From Molossus alvarezi (Eukaryota; Chordata; Mammalia; Chiroptera; Molossidae): a stretch of 64,000 nucleotides of DNA. This document shows positions 23,745 through 35,900 of this stretch, piece by piece. The notes beneath the pieces were generated by a model. The model was not told the origin of the DNA. It was given only the letters and a program-made list of their open reading frames with translations, and searched no databases. Location: NCBI GenBank assembly GCA_037176705.1, contig CM073885.1, positions 89,023,001 to 89,087,000 of the forward strand, in the 5' to 3' direction. Position 1 is the first letter of the stretch. Every line of letters begins with the position of its first letter. The position numbers and the translations under genes were made by a program.

Positions 23745-24980
23745 TGGTAACATATAAGTGGACTACTAAGAATACAGGTTTTGGAGAGGAAGAAAATTAT
23801 GGTGGTTCCATTTTGATCATTTAAATCTAACATATCTGTAGAACACCAAATGGAGATGTTGAGTACACCACTAAAAATAAAGATCTGGACATTAGAAAAC
23901 AGATACATGCTGAAAAAGCAGAATATAAAGACAAAAGGAAGACATAAGTATGAAAGAAAAAAATGAGAATGTATAGGAATGCCATAATATAAAGAGTTAG
24001 AGAGAAAATTCAAAAGGTCAGAGAAAAAGAGAAGAATCAAGATAGAATGATGTTGTGAAAGCCAGGCTAATATTCTCTGAGGTGTCAGCACCTGTGGTCA
24101 GCACTATCAAATACAGCAGGAAATCAAGTAGACTCAAGAGAGAAAGGGAACAAATATGTACATTTTTTTTTTTTTTATCCTCACCCGAGGACATTTTTCC
24201 ATTTTTTGTTCAGGTAGAGTGGGAGGGAGAGAGAGGAACAGAGAGAGAGAGAGAAACATCGATGTGAAAGGAACACATCGAGTAGCTGCCACCCGCACAA
24301 CCGACCAGGGCCGGGGACAAACTGCAACCGAGGTATGCGCCCTTAGCGGGAACCGAACCCGGGTCTCTCAGGACCGCAGGCCGACGCTCTAACCGCTGAG
24401 CCAAACCGGCCAGGGCCAAATATGTACATTTAGCAGATAGTAACTAGGAGAGAAAATTCAATAATTTGTGATATGGAGTCAACTTACAGAAGTTGAGAAA
24501 TAAATAAGAACTGGGTAAACAAACGCAGCCAGTGTAGACTACTCTCTCAAGTATGGCTGTAATAGAAAAGTAACAAAGGAAAGAAGTTTGAGGGAATCAG
24601 GAGTTTAAAAAAGACCTGCTGATTCATTGACTCACCACCCAACAAATACACATTTATATTTTTCAGTGTATGAGTAAGATGAGTGTATCTACAAACAAAA
24701 GGAAAAGAATTAGTAAAGAGAAACTGAAGATAACCAAAAGGAATTTATGAGTCAAGGTCTTAGAAAAGGTAAGAAATGAAGGATGAAGAGTCCTGGTAGA
24801 GGTATCAGCTCTGATACCTCTTTCTCTAAGACAGGAGGGTGAGGAGGTCATGATGATTATAGAAAGATACACTTGATTGAGGGAGAGAATAATAAATAAG
24901 TTACCAGTTCCATTTTTCATGAAATAGGAGGCAAGATCATGTGCTGAGAGTGAAGAAACTGGATGGAATAGGAGGCTTGA
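23745..24980 (+). repeat. Ancient interspersed repeat, class unresolved, split by a SINE
   Basis: Words such as AGCACTATCAAATACAGCAG, AGTAGACTCAAGAG and GCAAGATCATGTGCTGAGAG match the same old purine-rich repeat family seen at 59560-61560. It carries no coding potential. Confidence 0.5.
24166..24416 (-). mobile_element. Ves SINE, young-looking copy
   Basis: Target duplication CAAATATGTACATTT, perfect over 15 bases (24151-24165 and 24417-24431). The sequence is close to the window's Ves consensus, with a long poly(T) side and intact box A and B. Confidence 0.96.
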
Positions 24981-25129
24981 GAGTGGGAAAGATCTGAAAG
25001 AGCATCTGTGGTAAATGAGAAGCAGAATGGAGACATGTCAAGAATCATCAAGTCATATAGAGATCCTCTCTCTAAATGGAAATGACAATCTCACAAATAG
25101 TCACTCAGGCTATAAGTTACCTAAGAATG

Positions 25130-25235
25130 AGGACAGAAGCAGGCCTTTTTCAAGTCTGTATCCCTATGACAAGCAGAGCACTAGGAGAAGACAGACCCTC
25201 AATAAATGTTTGATGAATAAATGAATGAATGAACA
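25130..25235 (+). repeat. L2 3' end
   Basis: Ends in CCTCAATAAATGTTTGATGA followed by GAATGAATGAA, the typical L2 terminus. Confidence 0.65.
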
Positions 25236-25984
25236 AACCTATATATGCAGGAATAAGAAAAAAAGCAGTTCATCAGAAATCTATTCATTCTTTTCATTGC
25301 CTATAAACTGATAACCCTCCAGATAGCCATCACAATTATCAAATATTTGCCAACAATTCATCAGCTATTATAAATACTTCATTTCTTATCCTAAAGTAAA
25401 TTCTAAGTTTTAGTAGACTTTTGCTCTAATTACAAATTCTGTCTCTCTCCTCAGGAAATGTCAAAATTTGTGAATTTGAATGCACTTATAAAACATACTT
25501 CTTACCAAGAATTGCCTTTGAATTGAAGAACAAAAAGAAGCAAAAATTAATGATTTTGCAACTGTTCCTTCTGGATCTCTTGCCCCAGTCTCCCCTCTAG
25601 CTTTAAAATAACTATACTTTAAATACGAATAGTGTACCCTTCCTCAAAAATGGCTAACCATAATATTGAAATAAACAATTTTTCCATAAGAAATGTATCT
25701 GTTGTATATACTATCAAGCTATAATTAAAAAAAACATTAAGAACAGGTTAATTTAATATAGTGTACTCCCTTTACAACACTAGCATTAAAGAAAAGATGA
25801 GCACCAAACTTATAAACTTTAGGTAGTATACATCAGGATTTCCATATGTAATTATGAAAAACATAGTCTCATGCATATTTAATCCAAGTTCGCATCATAA
25901 CTAATATTTCAGGTTATAATAATATGTTCAGGCTGGCACTTGGAGAGCTATAACAGCTAATAAAAATAGCTCTTATTAGCAAAA
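25236..25984. other. Intronic DNA without recognisable element
   Basis: AT-rich sequence without a nameable repeat or exon. Confidence 0.5.
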
Positions 25985-26318
25985 TAATGGAAAAAAATAG
26001 AAACAGACTCATAGATACAAAGAACAGAATGAGGGCTGTCAGAGGGGAGGGATGTTGGGGGACCAGGGGAAAAAGGTGAAGAGATTAAGAAGTACAAATT
26101 GGTAGTTACAATAGTCACAGAGATGTAAAGTACAGCATAGGGAATATAGTCAATAACACTGTAATAACTATGGATGGTGCCAAGTGGATACTTGAAATAT
26201 TGGGGGGAACACTTTGTAAAGTATATGACTGTCTAACCACTATGCCATACACCTGAAGCTAAAACAAAATAATACTGAATATAAACTATAATTGAAAAAT
26301 AAAATTTGAAAAAAGAAT
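25985..26318 (+). mobile_element. L1 3' UTR fragment
   Basis: CAGACTCATAGATACAAAGA, ATAGTCAATAACACTGTAAT and TGCCATACACCTGAAGCTAA followed by an A-rich tail are a severely 5'-truncated L1. Confidence 0.85.
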
Positions 26319-26329
26319 ATGTTTCCATT

Positions 26330-26490
26330 ATGCTTCTTATTAGCATGTATTATGTGCCAGAGACTGTGCTGTTTTTTTATATGCCTTAGCTCCTTTAATA
26401 CTCACATCCTTGAGAGGTAGCCACAGGAAAGAGTCATTCAGTTTGCAAAAGGCAGAGCCAGAATTAAGCCCAGATCTATGACACCAAAAG
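26330..26490 (-). repeat. MIR SINE
   Basis: GCATGTATTATGTGCCAGAG and CCTTTAATACTCACATCCTT, then GGCAGAGCCAGAATTAAGCC, a reversed MIR. Confidence 0.8.
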
Positions 26491-27004
26491 GCTAGTCTAT
26501 TAACTGCTATATACATAACTATTAATGTAGAAAATCACAGTGTTTTAAGTGGTAGTACTTAATATGTTTTGTTCCAAGATATTTGAACTTTTCAAAAACC
26601 AAATCTTAAATCTTAAAAACTTTCTAGTGTTTCCTAACTTCAAAGGCTTAAGATAATCTTAATTATATATTTTTTAAATAACACTCATAATAATAAGCAG
26701 CACATCTGGAAAGAACAACTATGAAGAAATTATGTAATCATTCAAAAAATAAATATTTTGAGATAAACATCGATGGGGGAAAAAAATCACCACAGAAACA
26801 CAAACATTTTGAAGATAATACTACTTCCTTTTCCATCTTTAAGTCCAATTAAAATCCTACTTACTAATTCATTTTAGCAATGGAAAATAAGTAAAAGCTT
26901 AAAATAAGTTTTGCTACAATAGTTAAGTAAATAAAATGCATATCAACACTTATTTTGAAATAATATTTACAAAAAGCTTTTATTTAGCTACCAATACTAA
27001 AAAA

Positions 27005-27125
27005 TGATTTAGAACTTATTACGTATCAGGCATTGTGTTAAGCATCTCACATATATTATCCCATTTAGATTTTAATTATTTCATTTCTCAGAGAAAAAAA
27101 GGCATAGAGAAGAAAAGTTCAGCAC
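27005..27125 (-). repeat. MIR SINE fragment
   Basis: TTATTACGTATCAGGCATTG, then ATATTATCCCATTTAGATTT and a GGCATAGAGA segment, a reversed MIR. Confidence 0.75.
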
Positions 27126-27303
27126 TGAACAAACTATAGACAACTTATCCAACACTTAGAATTTGCCATATATCTGAAATATACATATACACAAAACCAC
27201 TCTTCAGTTAACATGTTCCACTGTCATTACCAACATTTCCCAAGGGCTTATTCTGTACCATCACTGGACTAGGCACTGAGGATTTAAAAACAGAATAAAA
27301 CCA

Positions 27304-27462
27304 CACTGCCTGGTTTGGCTCAGTGGTTAGAGCGTCGGCCTATGGACCATTGAATTGTGGGTTTGATTCCAGTCAAGGGCACGTATCTTGGTTGTGATTT
27401 GTCCCCAGCCCTGGTTGAGGTCATGTGGGAGGCAGCCACTCGATGTGTTCCTTTCACCTCGA

Positions 27463-27512
<50 letters not shown>

Positions 27513-27588
27513 TCTCTCTCCCCCCCCTCCCATTCTACCTGAACAAAAATGGAAAAATGTCCTCTAGAGGACTGAAAAAAAAAAAAAG
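27304..27588 (+). mobile_element. Ves SINE with expanded (CT)n
   Basis: Target duplication GAATAAAACCA (27293-27303 and 27589-27599). It holds the longest CT run among the SINEs here (about 27470-27510) followed by a C run. Open frames on both strands reflect this tract only. Confidence 0.93.
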
Positions 27589-28374
27589 GAATAAAACCAA
27601 AATCATTGCCCCCAAAAGGTTCACAGACTAGCATAGGAGATTAACAAACCTTTTTAAAATAATATGGGAAGGGTTAGTCCTTTCCCCAAAGTATCATAGC
27701 AAAGAAAATAGACAGCAGGGATCAACTGTCAGAAGATCCATAATAAGGGTCTGAACAAGGCAGCAGGATTAAGGAATGAAATGACAGCACATATTCTAGA
27801 AAGTTTTAAGTGGTAGAAACACCAGGAAAAGATGACTGATTTAGATGAACCACATACCCCTGTAAAACAAATAAAGTTAGAGGAAAGAAGAGTTTGGTTT
27901 TACCATGCTGAGTTTCAATGCTCATGAAGCACTTAAGTGGACATCTACAATAGACAACTAGTCGGATAGCTCTTGTATCCAGGAGAGATATTCAGGCTCA
28001 TGATGCACATATGAAGTAATTGGGCAGTGGGAAAAGACGAAATTACTGTATAAAGAGTATAAAATGAGAAGAGGACTAAATACAATAATGAAGTACACCA
28101 TCTTTTAAGAAGCACAAAAAGAAGAGTGTATAAGTCATGAAGCACAAGCCCTCTCATCCCATACCCCTCCTCAAAAAACAAACAAAACAAAATTTGCACC
28201 TACCTACTGTGAAACCGGTCTATGCATTCAATTCATCCAGGTAGCAAACATTTAGTGTGTATTTCCTAAGTCATAAAACATTGTGCTAGCTGCTAAGAGC
28301 AGCCAAGGATGAAGAAAGCACATTTCTTAATCATAAGAATCTAGCTAAGGCAGTAGTAGTAGAGCAAGTAGGAT

Positions 28375-28600
28375 ATGAGCACACGATCTAGGTTGCCATT
28401 CAAATCTTGGCTCTGCCATTTACTTCTTAGCGACCTTGGGCAAACTACTTAGCCTCCAGGTGCTTATGCTTTCTTATCTACAACAGGGATCGCAATAGTA
28501 TCTATTCCCATATGGTTGCTATAAAGAGTAAATGAGTTAAGAACCATGTCATGAGGAACATAGCTTGACATATAATAAATGCTCAATAAATGTTATATTA
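28375..28600 (+). repeat. MIR SINE, almost complete
   Basis: TTCAAATCTTGGCTCTGCCA, then GCGACCTTGGGCAAACTACT, and AAATGCTCAATAAATGTTAT at the 3' end follow the MIR consensus on the plus strand. Confidence 0.92.
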
Positions 28601-28647
28601 TTTGATATGAAAATTACCAGAATGGATGCATAGATGCAATAACAATA

Positions 28648-29241
28648 CAGTGAAACCTTGGTTCTCGAATGTCTCCCATCTCAAACAATTCGGTTCTTGA
28701 CCAAGTTGTTCAGGGAAAAAATGTGTCAGTTGTGGAATAAAACCAGTTTTCAACCAAACAACCCTTTCAAGCTGATGCCTCAGCATGACAAAAAGCATCT
28801 CTCAGGCAACAAAGGAGAGAATGCTTTTGTTGCTGGCAAAGTCAATGATTGACACAATTTTAAAACATAAAGAGGCCATCAAGAGTGCTAATGGTGTTAA
28901 GGGTGTGAAAGTGCTCATAAAACAACAATCATGGGCAACTGAATAGGTAGAAAACACTGTTGATGTGGAAAAAAGGAAAAGCAGCCAGCCAGTGACAGCA
29001 CTTTGGAGGCAATGATATGTGAAAAAGCAAAGATAAGGCTAGTAAGGGGTGGTTCAATAAATTTAAGAAAAGACATGTACTGTATATAAGAAAGATTGAA
29101 ACAGGGAACCATTTGTGAGTCTGAAATGGATTAATTCAATTTACATTATTTCTAATGGGAAAAAATTATTTAGTCTTTGAACAAATTGCTTCTCGAACAG
29201 CTTTCCGGAACAAATTAAGTTCGAGAACTGAGGTTCCACTG
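28648..29241 (+). mobile_element. Tigger-like (pogo/Tc1-mariner) DNA transposon, internally deleted
   Basis: The ends are inverted repeats: CAGTGAAACCTTGGTTCTCG on the left, and on the right the complement of CAGTGGAACCTCAGTTCTCG. A TA dinucleotide flanks each side (28646-28647, 29242-29243). The inside retains decayed pieces of a pogo-type transposase on the plus strand: an ATILKHKEAI-like helix followed by VKVLIKQQSW, and later GWFNKFKKRHVL, which resembles the DNA-binding part of Tigger transposases. The catalytic domain is missing and several stops are present, so this is a fossil. Confidence 0.88.
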
Positions 29242-29458
29242 TACAAATAAACAGTGCTACTGGATGGATTTCACAAAATGGAAAAATGACCCGCACCCAG
29301 GGGAAGTTTATGGGGCACTTCCCTAAGCTGCCCTTCAGGACAAGGCTAGTTCATATAATGGGTCTGTGTGCATTACAATGCAGCCTGTAGACGCACATGT
29401 AGAAGAGGGTAGCATGGATTTCTGCCATCACTCAACCCCCTCAAGAAGCACCCTTATG

Positions 29459-29704
29459 CCCTGGCCAGTTTGGCTCAGCGGTTAGAGCGTTGGCCTGCGG
29501 TCCAGAGAGACCCGGGTTCGGTTCCCGCTAAGGGCGCGTACCTCGGTTGCAGTTTGTCCCCGGCCCTGGTTGGTTGTGTGGGTGGCAACCACTTGATATG
29601 TTCCTTTCACATCGGTGTTTCTCTTTCTCTTCCTCTCTCTCTCTCCTACTCTATCTGAACAAAAATAAAATGGAAAAATGTCCTCAGGTGAGGATAAAAA
29701 AAAA
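29459..29704 (+). mobile_element. Ves SINE, young-looking copy
   Basis: Target duplication AGAAGCACCCTTATG, perfect over 15 bases (29444-29458 and 29705-29719). Tail with GTCCTCAGGTGAGGAT before the A run. Confidence 0.96.
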
Positions 29705-30044
29705 AGAAGCACCCTTATGCAGCCATACAAGGAAGCCTGGAAAACAGGACAAATGAAGCTGAAGAAAGGTGAACAGAACACTCCAAAAGAAATGCAAGAG
29801 AAAAGCTGTATGCCCTCAAGTACAAACTGACAACAAGTAACCCAGATTGGCTAGAGCACAGGGATCATTTAGAAGAAAAGGTAAAGATAAACCCAGAAAG
29901 GTAGATGGGAGCCAGATCATAGAGGATCTCCAGTGCCACCAAGGCACTGAGCAGTGACTCTGAACGGGTGAGTAACATCATTCCAACAATGCTTTAGTAA
30001 GAGTAATCTGACGTTATGTACGGAACACATTTGAGCATGAGCAG

Positions 30045-30175
30045 TGGTCTGCCAGTCTGGTTCCTCAAAGGCATAGACTGTATGTCTCATTCATTTCTAT
30101 ATCCTCTAACTAAAAAAAGTGCGTGGAACAGAGTAGGTATTCAACAACTTCTTGAAGTATAAATGAATGAAAGAG
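30045..30175 (+). repeat. L2 3' end
   Basis: GACTGTATGTCTCATTCATT and GGAACAGAGTAGGTATTCAA then ATAAATGAATGAA, the L2 terminus. Confidence 0.65.
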
Positions 30176-30672
30176 CCAAAAAGAAGTAATGAGCCTTAAT
30201 TAGAGTGGCAATAGTAGAAATTGAAAGATACATATTGGAAAAATAGTTCAGAGACAGAAACAAGGACATTTGCTGGCTGATGAAATGGGACAGGGATAGA
30301 GCAGAATCAATAGACTGTAAAACTGATAAATATTACGTGCACTGCATTACAGGATTCTGTGAGAGTCTAACATAATTATGTTCATGAACAAAAAAGACTG
30401 CTTTTCCCTGGAATAAAAGCTAGTCATCTTGGACAGATACACTACTATATTTGACCTTGAATATATATCATTATTTTAAGACATTTATCACCCTCTGTCT
30501 TCACTAGATTTTAAAATCTTTAACAGTAATTTGTCTACTGTTATGAAGCACAATAAAATCTTAAGTGTTGCTTTAATTAAGAATTTCTTACAGAAGAAAT
30601 TATGATTGAACATAATTCAGCTATACACCAAAATACACACACATACAGATTCACACAGATACATAAGCGCGT

Positions 30673-30711
<39 letters not shown>

Positions 30712-31289
30712 TTTTCTTTATATTCCCAGAGTGTCTAGCAATTAGTGTTACAGGTGCTCAACAAAAGCGTGTTGAACTGAAATGAACTAAATAGGAATCT
30801 CACAGAGCTTATCAATGGTGACCTTTATGTTTCCCTCTCACAGTTTGAGTGCTCTTCTCACCATTTATTAAATTTATACTGCAGAAGAATGAGATCCATG
30901 ATAAAAGTAGTTAAGAAGGTATAAAAAAAAAAATCAAGAAATATGATTCTAAAAATGCATGACAGAGGTGTGCCAGTAGTAATTGTTTAACAACCGGCTC
31001 AGAATGGGGTGAGAAGCCTGACTTTCAGTATTTGCCAATTTTCATGGTTTAATTACTCCCACCGTGGTCTACTTCAAGCTAATTTGCAACTGGTTTGCAA
31101 AATTCCTGAAAATTTAACAATTGGCTCACACAAAACAAGCATGACCAGCTCCAACACATCACTGGATACAATTTTTAAATACATGACATGCATTCTGCTC
31201 TGCAATACTAACTTCTACATCCCCAAAGAAAAGTACAAAAGGCAAGGAAAAGGCAGGGAAAATCCACACTCTATTTCTAAAAGAAGGTC
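30176..31289. other. Intronic DNA, only a microsatellite
   Basis: No repeat or exon recognised apart from the (CA)n tract at 30674-30707. Confidence 0.5.
30674..30707 (+). repeat. (CA)n microsatellite
   Basis: About 16 CA units, preceded by GCGCGTGCG. Confidence 0.95.
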
Positions 31290-31520
31290 TTTGGCCTGGC
31301 TGGTGTAGCTCAATGGATTGAGCATTGACCCATGGACTGAGAGGTCTCAGTTCGATTCCTGGTCAGGGCACATGCCCCAGTTGCGGGCTCAATCCTCAGT
31401 GGGGGCCATGCAGGAGGCGGCCAATCAATGTATCTCTCTCACAGCAATGTTTCTATCTCTCTCACCCTTCCTCTCTCTCTAAAACCAATAAAGATAAAAT
31501 AAAATAAATAAAAACATTTT
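31290..31520 (+). mobile_element. Ves SINE (GCAGGAGGCGGCC subfamily)
   Basis: Head GGCCTGGCTGGTGTAGCTCA, box B region CAGTTCGATTCCTGGTCAGG, tail CTCTCTAAAACCAATAAAGA. It has no terminal hairpin of the GTCCTCGGGTGAGGAT type. Confidence 0.9.
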
Positions 31521-31907
31521 TTAAAAAGACTCCATGGAAATAAATCATTACAGAGACTACAAAGACACCATCCTAACCAGAGTTTTTAACCCTGTAGCAA
31601 CATATACCCTTGTACCATATCCCAATATATGTCCTTAGACCTAAGCCATCTCTACCAGCAGTTCAGGCAAATAAAAGGGCTGAGAGGAACCTTGAGTTTC
31701 CCCTAAACCAAACATGTCCTCTAAATAAGTATAATATTAATAAAATCTTAAGTTTCGATATACAGAGTGTAAGACTATGCCAGATATGTATAAATCATAT
31801 AGAAAAACTCTTATTTTCTATTGCAGATAGTCTGCTGGCAGATCAGTTTCAGCCTAATCCCTAATTAAAAATACTATTAATCAAGTATACAAGCTATATA
31901 AAATTGA

Positions 31908-31908
<1 letters not shown>

Positions 31909-31947
<39 letters not shown>

Positions 31948-31948
31948 A
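31909..31948 (+). repeat. Compound (TC)n(TA)n microsatellite
   Basis: A TC run passes directly into a TA run. Confidence 0.95.
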
Positions 31949-32570
31949 ATTAAAGACAAGACAGTAGCCAATCATAAAATGTTTTATGTCAGATTATCTG
32001 TGAGTTATCATGAAGTGCTACTTAATTTTCTTGCTTTCTTCTTAATTTCTACAATAGCTTTGCTACAAAATATAAAGGGGGAAAAAAAACACCTTCCTCA
32101 AGATCACAGACTACTGAAGACCTTCCTACGAAAGATTCCATAAACATGTTTAAAAACACTTAGAGATACTAAATGCTATCTGAAGATGTACCCCGGGGAG
32201 TCTTACTGCTTTTCCTTTCATGTTGCCAATTTTACATAAAGCATTAAAGATGAGGCTGCCCTCATCCCTGCTCCATGAAAGAAGGGGAAAAAAAACAGAA
32301 AAAGAAAAAAAAACTTTCTGATCAAGACTAGCAGCACTTAACATGAAGGAACCAATCCCTTTTTAATTTTCTTTTTATCCTTTGATTCCTTATTACATCA
32401 TTGCTTCATATTGTCTTAAGACTAAAAGCTTTGGCTGAAATAACCAAAATAAAGATCCCCACAAATTTATCTACCTTCACACATTGAATTTTCCCTGTTT
32501 CCTCCTTCTTTTAAGAAAAATAGGATCCCTTCTCCAGGGTAACTAAGTACCCTAATAAAAATTATTTTTT
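31949..32570. other. Intronic DNA without recognisable element
   Basis: Nothing nameable before the target site of L1 copy B. Confidence 0.5.
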
Positions 32571-32976
32571 AAATGTATTACTGGCTCTAAGAGACCCATA
32601 CCAAGACACGTGATAATTAACATGCCAGAAATTAAAGACAAAGAGAGAATCGTAAAGGCAGCCAGACAAAAACCTCAGGTTACCAACAAAGGACCCCCCA
32701 TAAGGTTATCTGCTGATTTCTCAACAGAAACACTACAAGCCAGAAGGGAATGGCATTAAGTACTCAAGGTAATGAAAAACAAAGATCTGAATCCAAGACT
32801 ACTCTATCTAGCAAAGCTATCATTCAAAATAGAAGGTGAAATAAAAAGCTTTCCAGACAAAAAAAAAGGCTAAAGTAATATATTAGCACCAAACCATCAC
32901 TGCAAAAAATGTTAAAAGGAATACTATAAGAAGCAGAAGAAATAGAGAAAGAAACAAAGCTATAATAAGTAAAAAC

Positions 32977-35900
32977 TGCAATAAATAAGTATGTATCAAT
33001 AATAATCTTAAATGTCAATGGATTAAAAGGTCCAACAAAAAAAACAGAGTAGCTGAATAGATAAGAAAGCATGATTCATATATATGTTATTTGCAAGAGA
33101 CCCACCTCACAACAAAAGACTCATGCAGGTTGAAAGTGAAGGGACAGAATACAATTTTCCAAGCAAATGGAAATGAAAAAAAAGCTGGGGTAGCAATACT
33201 CATATCTGATAAAACAGACCTCAAAATGGAGGCCATAACTAGAGACAAAGAAGGCTACTACATAATATTAAGGATCTATCCTACAGGAAGATATAACCTT
33301 GGTAAACATATATGCACCCAACATAGGAGCACCAAAATATATTTTAAAAACTTCTGGAGGACTTCAAATGAGAAATAAACAGCAATACAATCATAGCAGG
33401 GTACTTCAACACCCCACTGACATCACTGGATAGATCCTCTAGACAAAAAATTAACAAGGAAACAGAGACTCTAAATGATGCACTAGATCAAATGGATTTA
33501 ATAGATACTTACAGAGAATACACCCCAAAATTGCAGAATTCACATTCTTCTGAAGTGCACATGGGAAATTCTCAAAATAGATCACATGTTAGGACACAAA
33601 CTAAGTCTCTACAAGTTAAAGAAGACTGAAATCATATCAAGCACCTGTGCAGATAACAATGGCATGAAACTAGAAATGAACTACAATAAACACACTCAAA
33701 CACATTCAAACACATGATATCATGTTATCAAACAATGAATGGGTTACCAAGGAAGTCAAGGAAGAAATAAAAAACTTCCTGAAAATGAACACAAAATCTA
33801 TGGGACACAATGAAAGCAATCCTGACAGGGTAGGTCATAGCATTACAGGCCTAACTCAAGAAACAAGGCAAAGTTTGTAATAAACTAACCCTACAACTTA
33901 AAGAACTAGAAAGTAAACAAAAAGAAAAACCCAGAGCAAGTAGAAGAAAAGAAACAGTAAAGGTCAGAGCAGAAATAAATGACATAGAGACAAAAAAAAA
34001 AAAAAAAAACAATTCAAAGGATCAAGGAAACAAAGAGCTGGTTCTTTGAAAAGATAAACAAGACTGATGAACCTATAACCAGACTTAACAAGAAACAAAG
34101 AGACAGGACCCAAATAAACAAAATCAAAAATGAAAGAGGAGAAGTAACAACTGATACCACAGAAATACAAAGGATTATTGAAAATATACTATTAGCAATT
34201 ATAGGCCAACAAACTGGACAACCTACGTGAAAGGGACAAATTTCTAGAATCCCACAGTCTCCCAAAACTGAACCGGGAAGTGACAGAAAACTTGAACAGA
34301 CCAATAACAATTAAGGAAATTGAAGATGCAATCAATAAACTCCCATCAAATAAAAGCCCGGGTCCAGCTTCACAGGGGAGTTTTACCAAACATTCAAAGA
34401 AGAACAAACACCTATTCTCCTCAAACTATTCTAAAATATTCAAGAGGAAGGAAGACTTCTAAACTCTTTTTATGAGGCCAGAATAATCCTAGTTCCAAAA
34501 CCAGATAAAGACACTGAAAAGAAAGAAAACTACAGGTCAATATTCCTGATGGATATAGGTGTCAAAATCCTTAACAAAATATTATTAAATTGGATCCAGC
34601 AATACATTAAAAAATTATTCACCATGACCAAGTGGGATTCATCCCAGAGTTGTTAGGCTGGTACAAGATTTGCAAATCAATAAATGTGATACATCACATA
34701 AACAAAATGAAAGATAAAAACCATATGATCATATCATCAATTGGATGCTGAAAAAGCATTGACAAAATCCAGCACCCATCACTGATAAAAACGCTCAGCA
34801 AAGTGGGAATAGAGAAATCATATCTCAACATAGTAAAGGCCATATATGAAAAACCTACAGCCAACATCATACTCAAGGGGCAAAAATTAAAAGCATTTCC
34901 CTTAAGAACAGGAACAAGACAGGGATGTCCACTATTGCCATTTTTATTTAACACTGTATTGGAAGTCTTGACCACAGCAATTAGACAAGAAGTAAAAATA
35001 AAAGGGATCCAAACTGGAAAGAAGAAAGTGAAAATGTCATTATTTGCAGATGACATGATATTGTACATAGAAAACCCTAAAGACCCCATCAGAAATCTAC
35101 TAGATTTAATGAATGAATTTGGCAAAGTAGCAGGATACAAAATTAACATCCAGAAATCAATGGCATTCTTATATACCAATAATGAACACTTAGAAAGGGA
35201 AACTAAAATAACAATCCCATTTACCACTGCAACAACAATAAAAAATAGGATACCTAGGAATAAACTTAACTGAGGAAGTAAAAGACCTGATTACAGAAAA
35301 CTACAGGACATTGAAAAAAGAAACAGAGGAAGATATCAAAAAGTGGAAACAGCCCAGCCGGTGTGGCTCAGTGGCTGAGCATCACTTCATGCACCAAGAG
35401 GTTGCGGGTTCAATTCCCAGTCAGGGCACATGCCCAGGTGTGGGCCAAACCCCCAGTGTGAGGCATGCAGGAGGCAGCCAATCAATGTTCTCTCTCATTG
35501 ATGTTTCTATCTCTCTCTCCCTCTCCCTTTCTCTCTCTCTAAAAAATTAATTAATTAAAAAAAAAAAAATGGAAACATATACCATGTTCATGGATTGGAA
35601 TAATTAACATCATTAAAATATCCATACTACCCAAAGCAATCTATCGATTCAATGCAATCCCTATTAAAGGACCAATGGCATATTTCACAGATCCAGAATA
35701 AATACTCCAAAAGTTTATATGGAACCATAAAAGACCCCAAATAGCCACAGCAATCTTGATAAAGAAGAACAAATCGGGAGGGATCACAATACCAGATATC
35801 CAGTTATACCACAAAGCTTTCATAATCAAAACCGCCTGGTACTGTCACAAGGACAGGCATATAGATCAATGGAACAGAACAGAGAACCCAGATATCAACC

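Noticed and set aside
27466..27512. Long serine/leucine-rich and arginine/glutamate-rich frames in CT tracts
   Set aside because: They are translations of (CT)n or (GA)n runs inside SINEs.
29470..29540. tRNA-like box A and box B sequences, here and in some thirty other places
   Set aside because: All are heads of Ves SINEs followed by the SINE body, a CT run and an A tail, so they are not functional tRNA genes.
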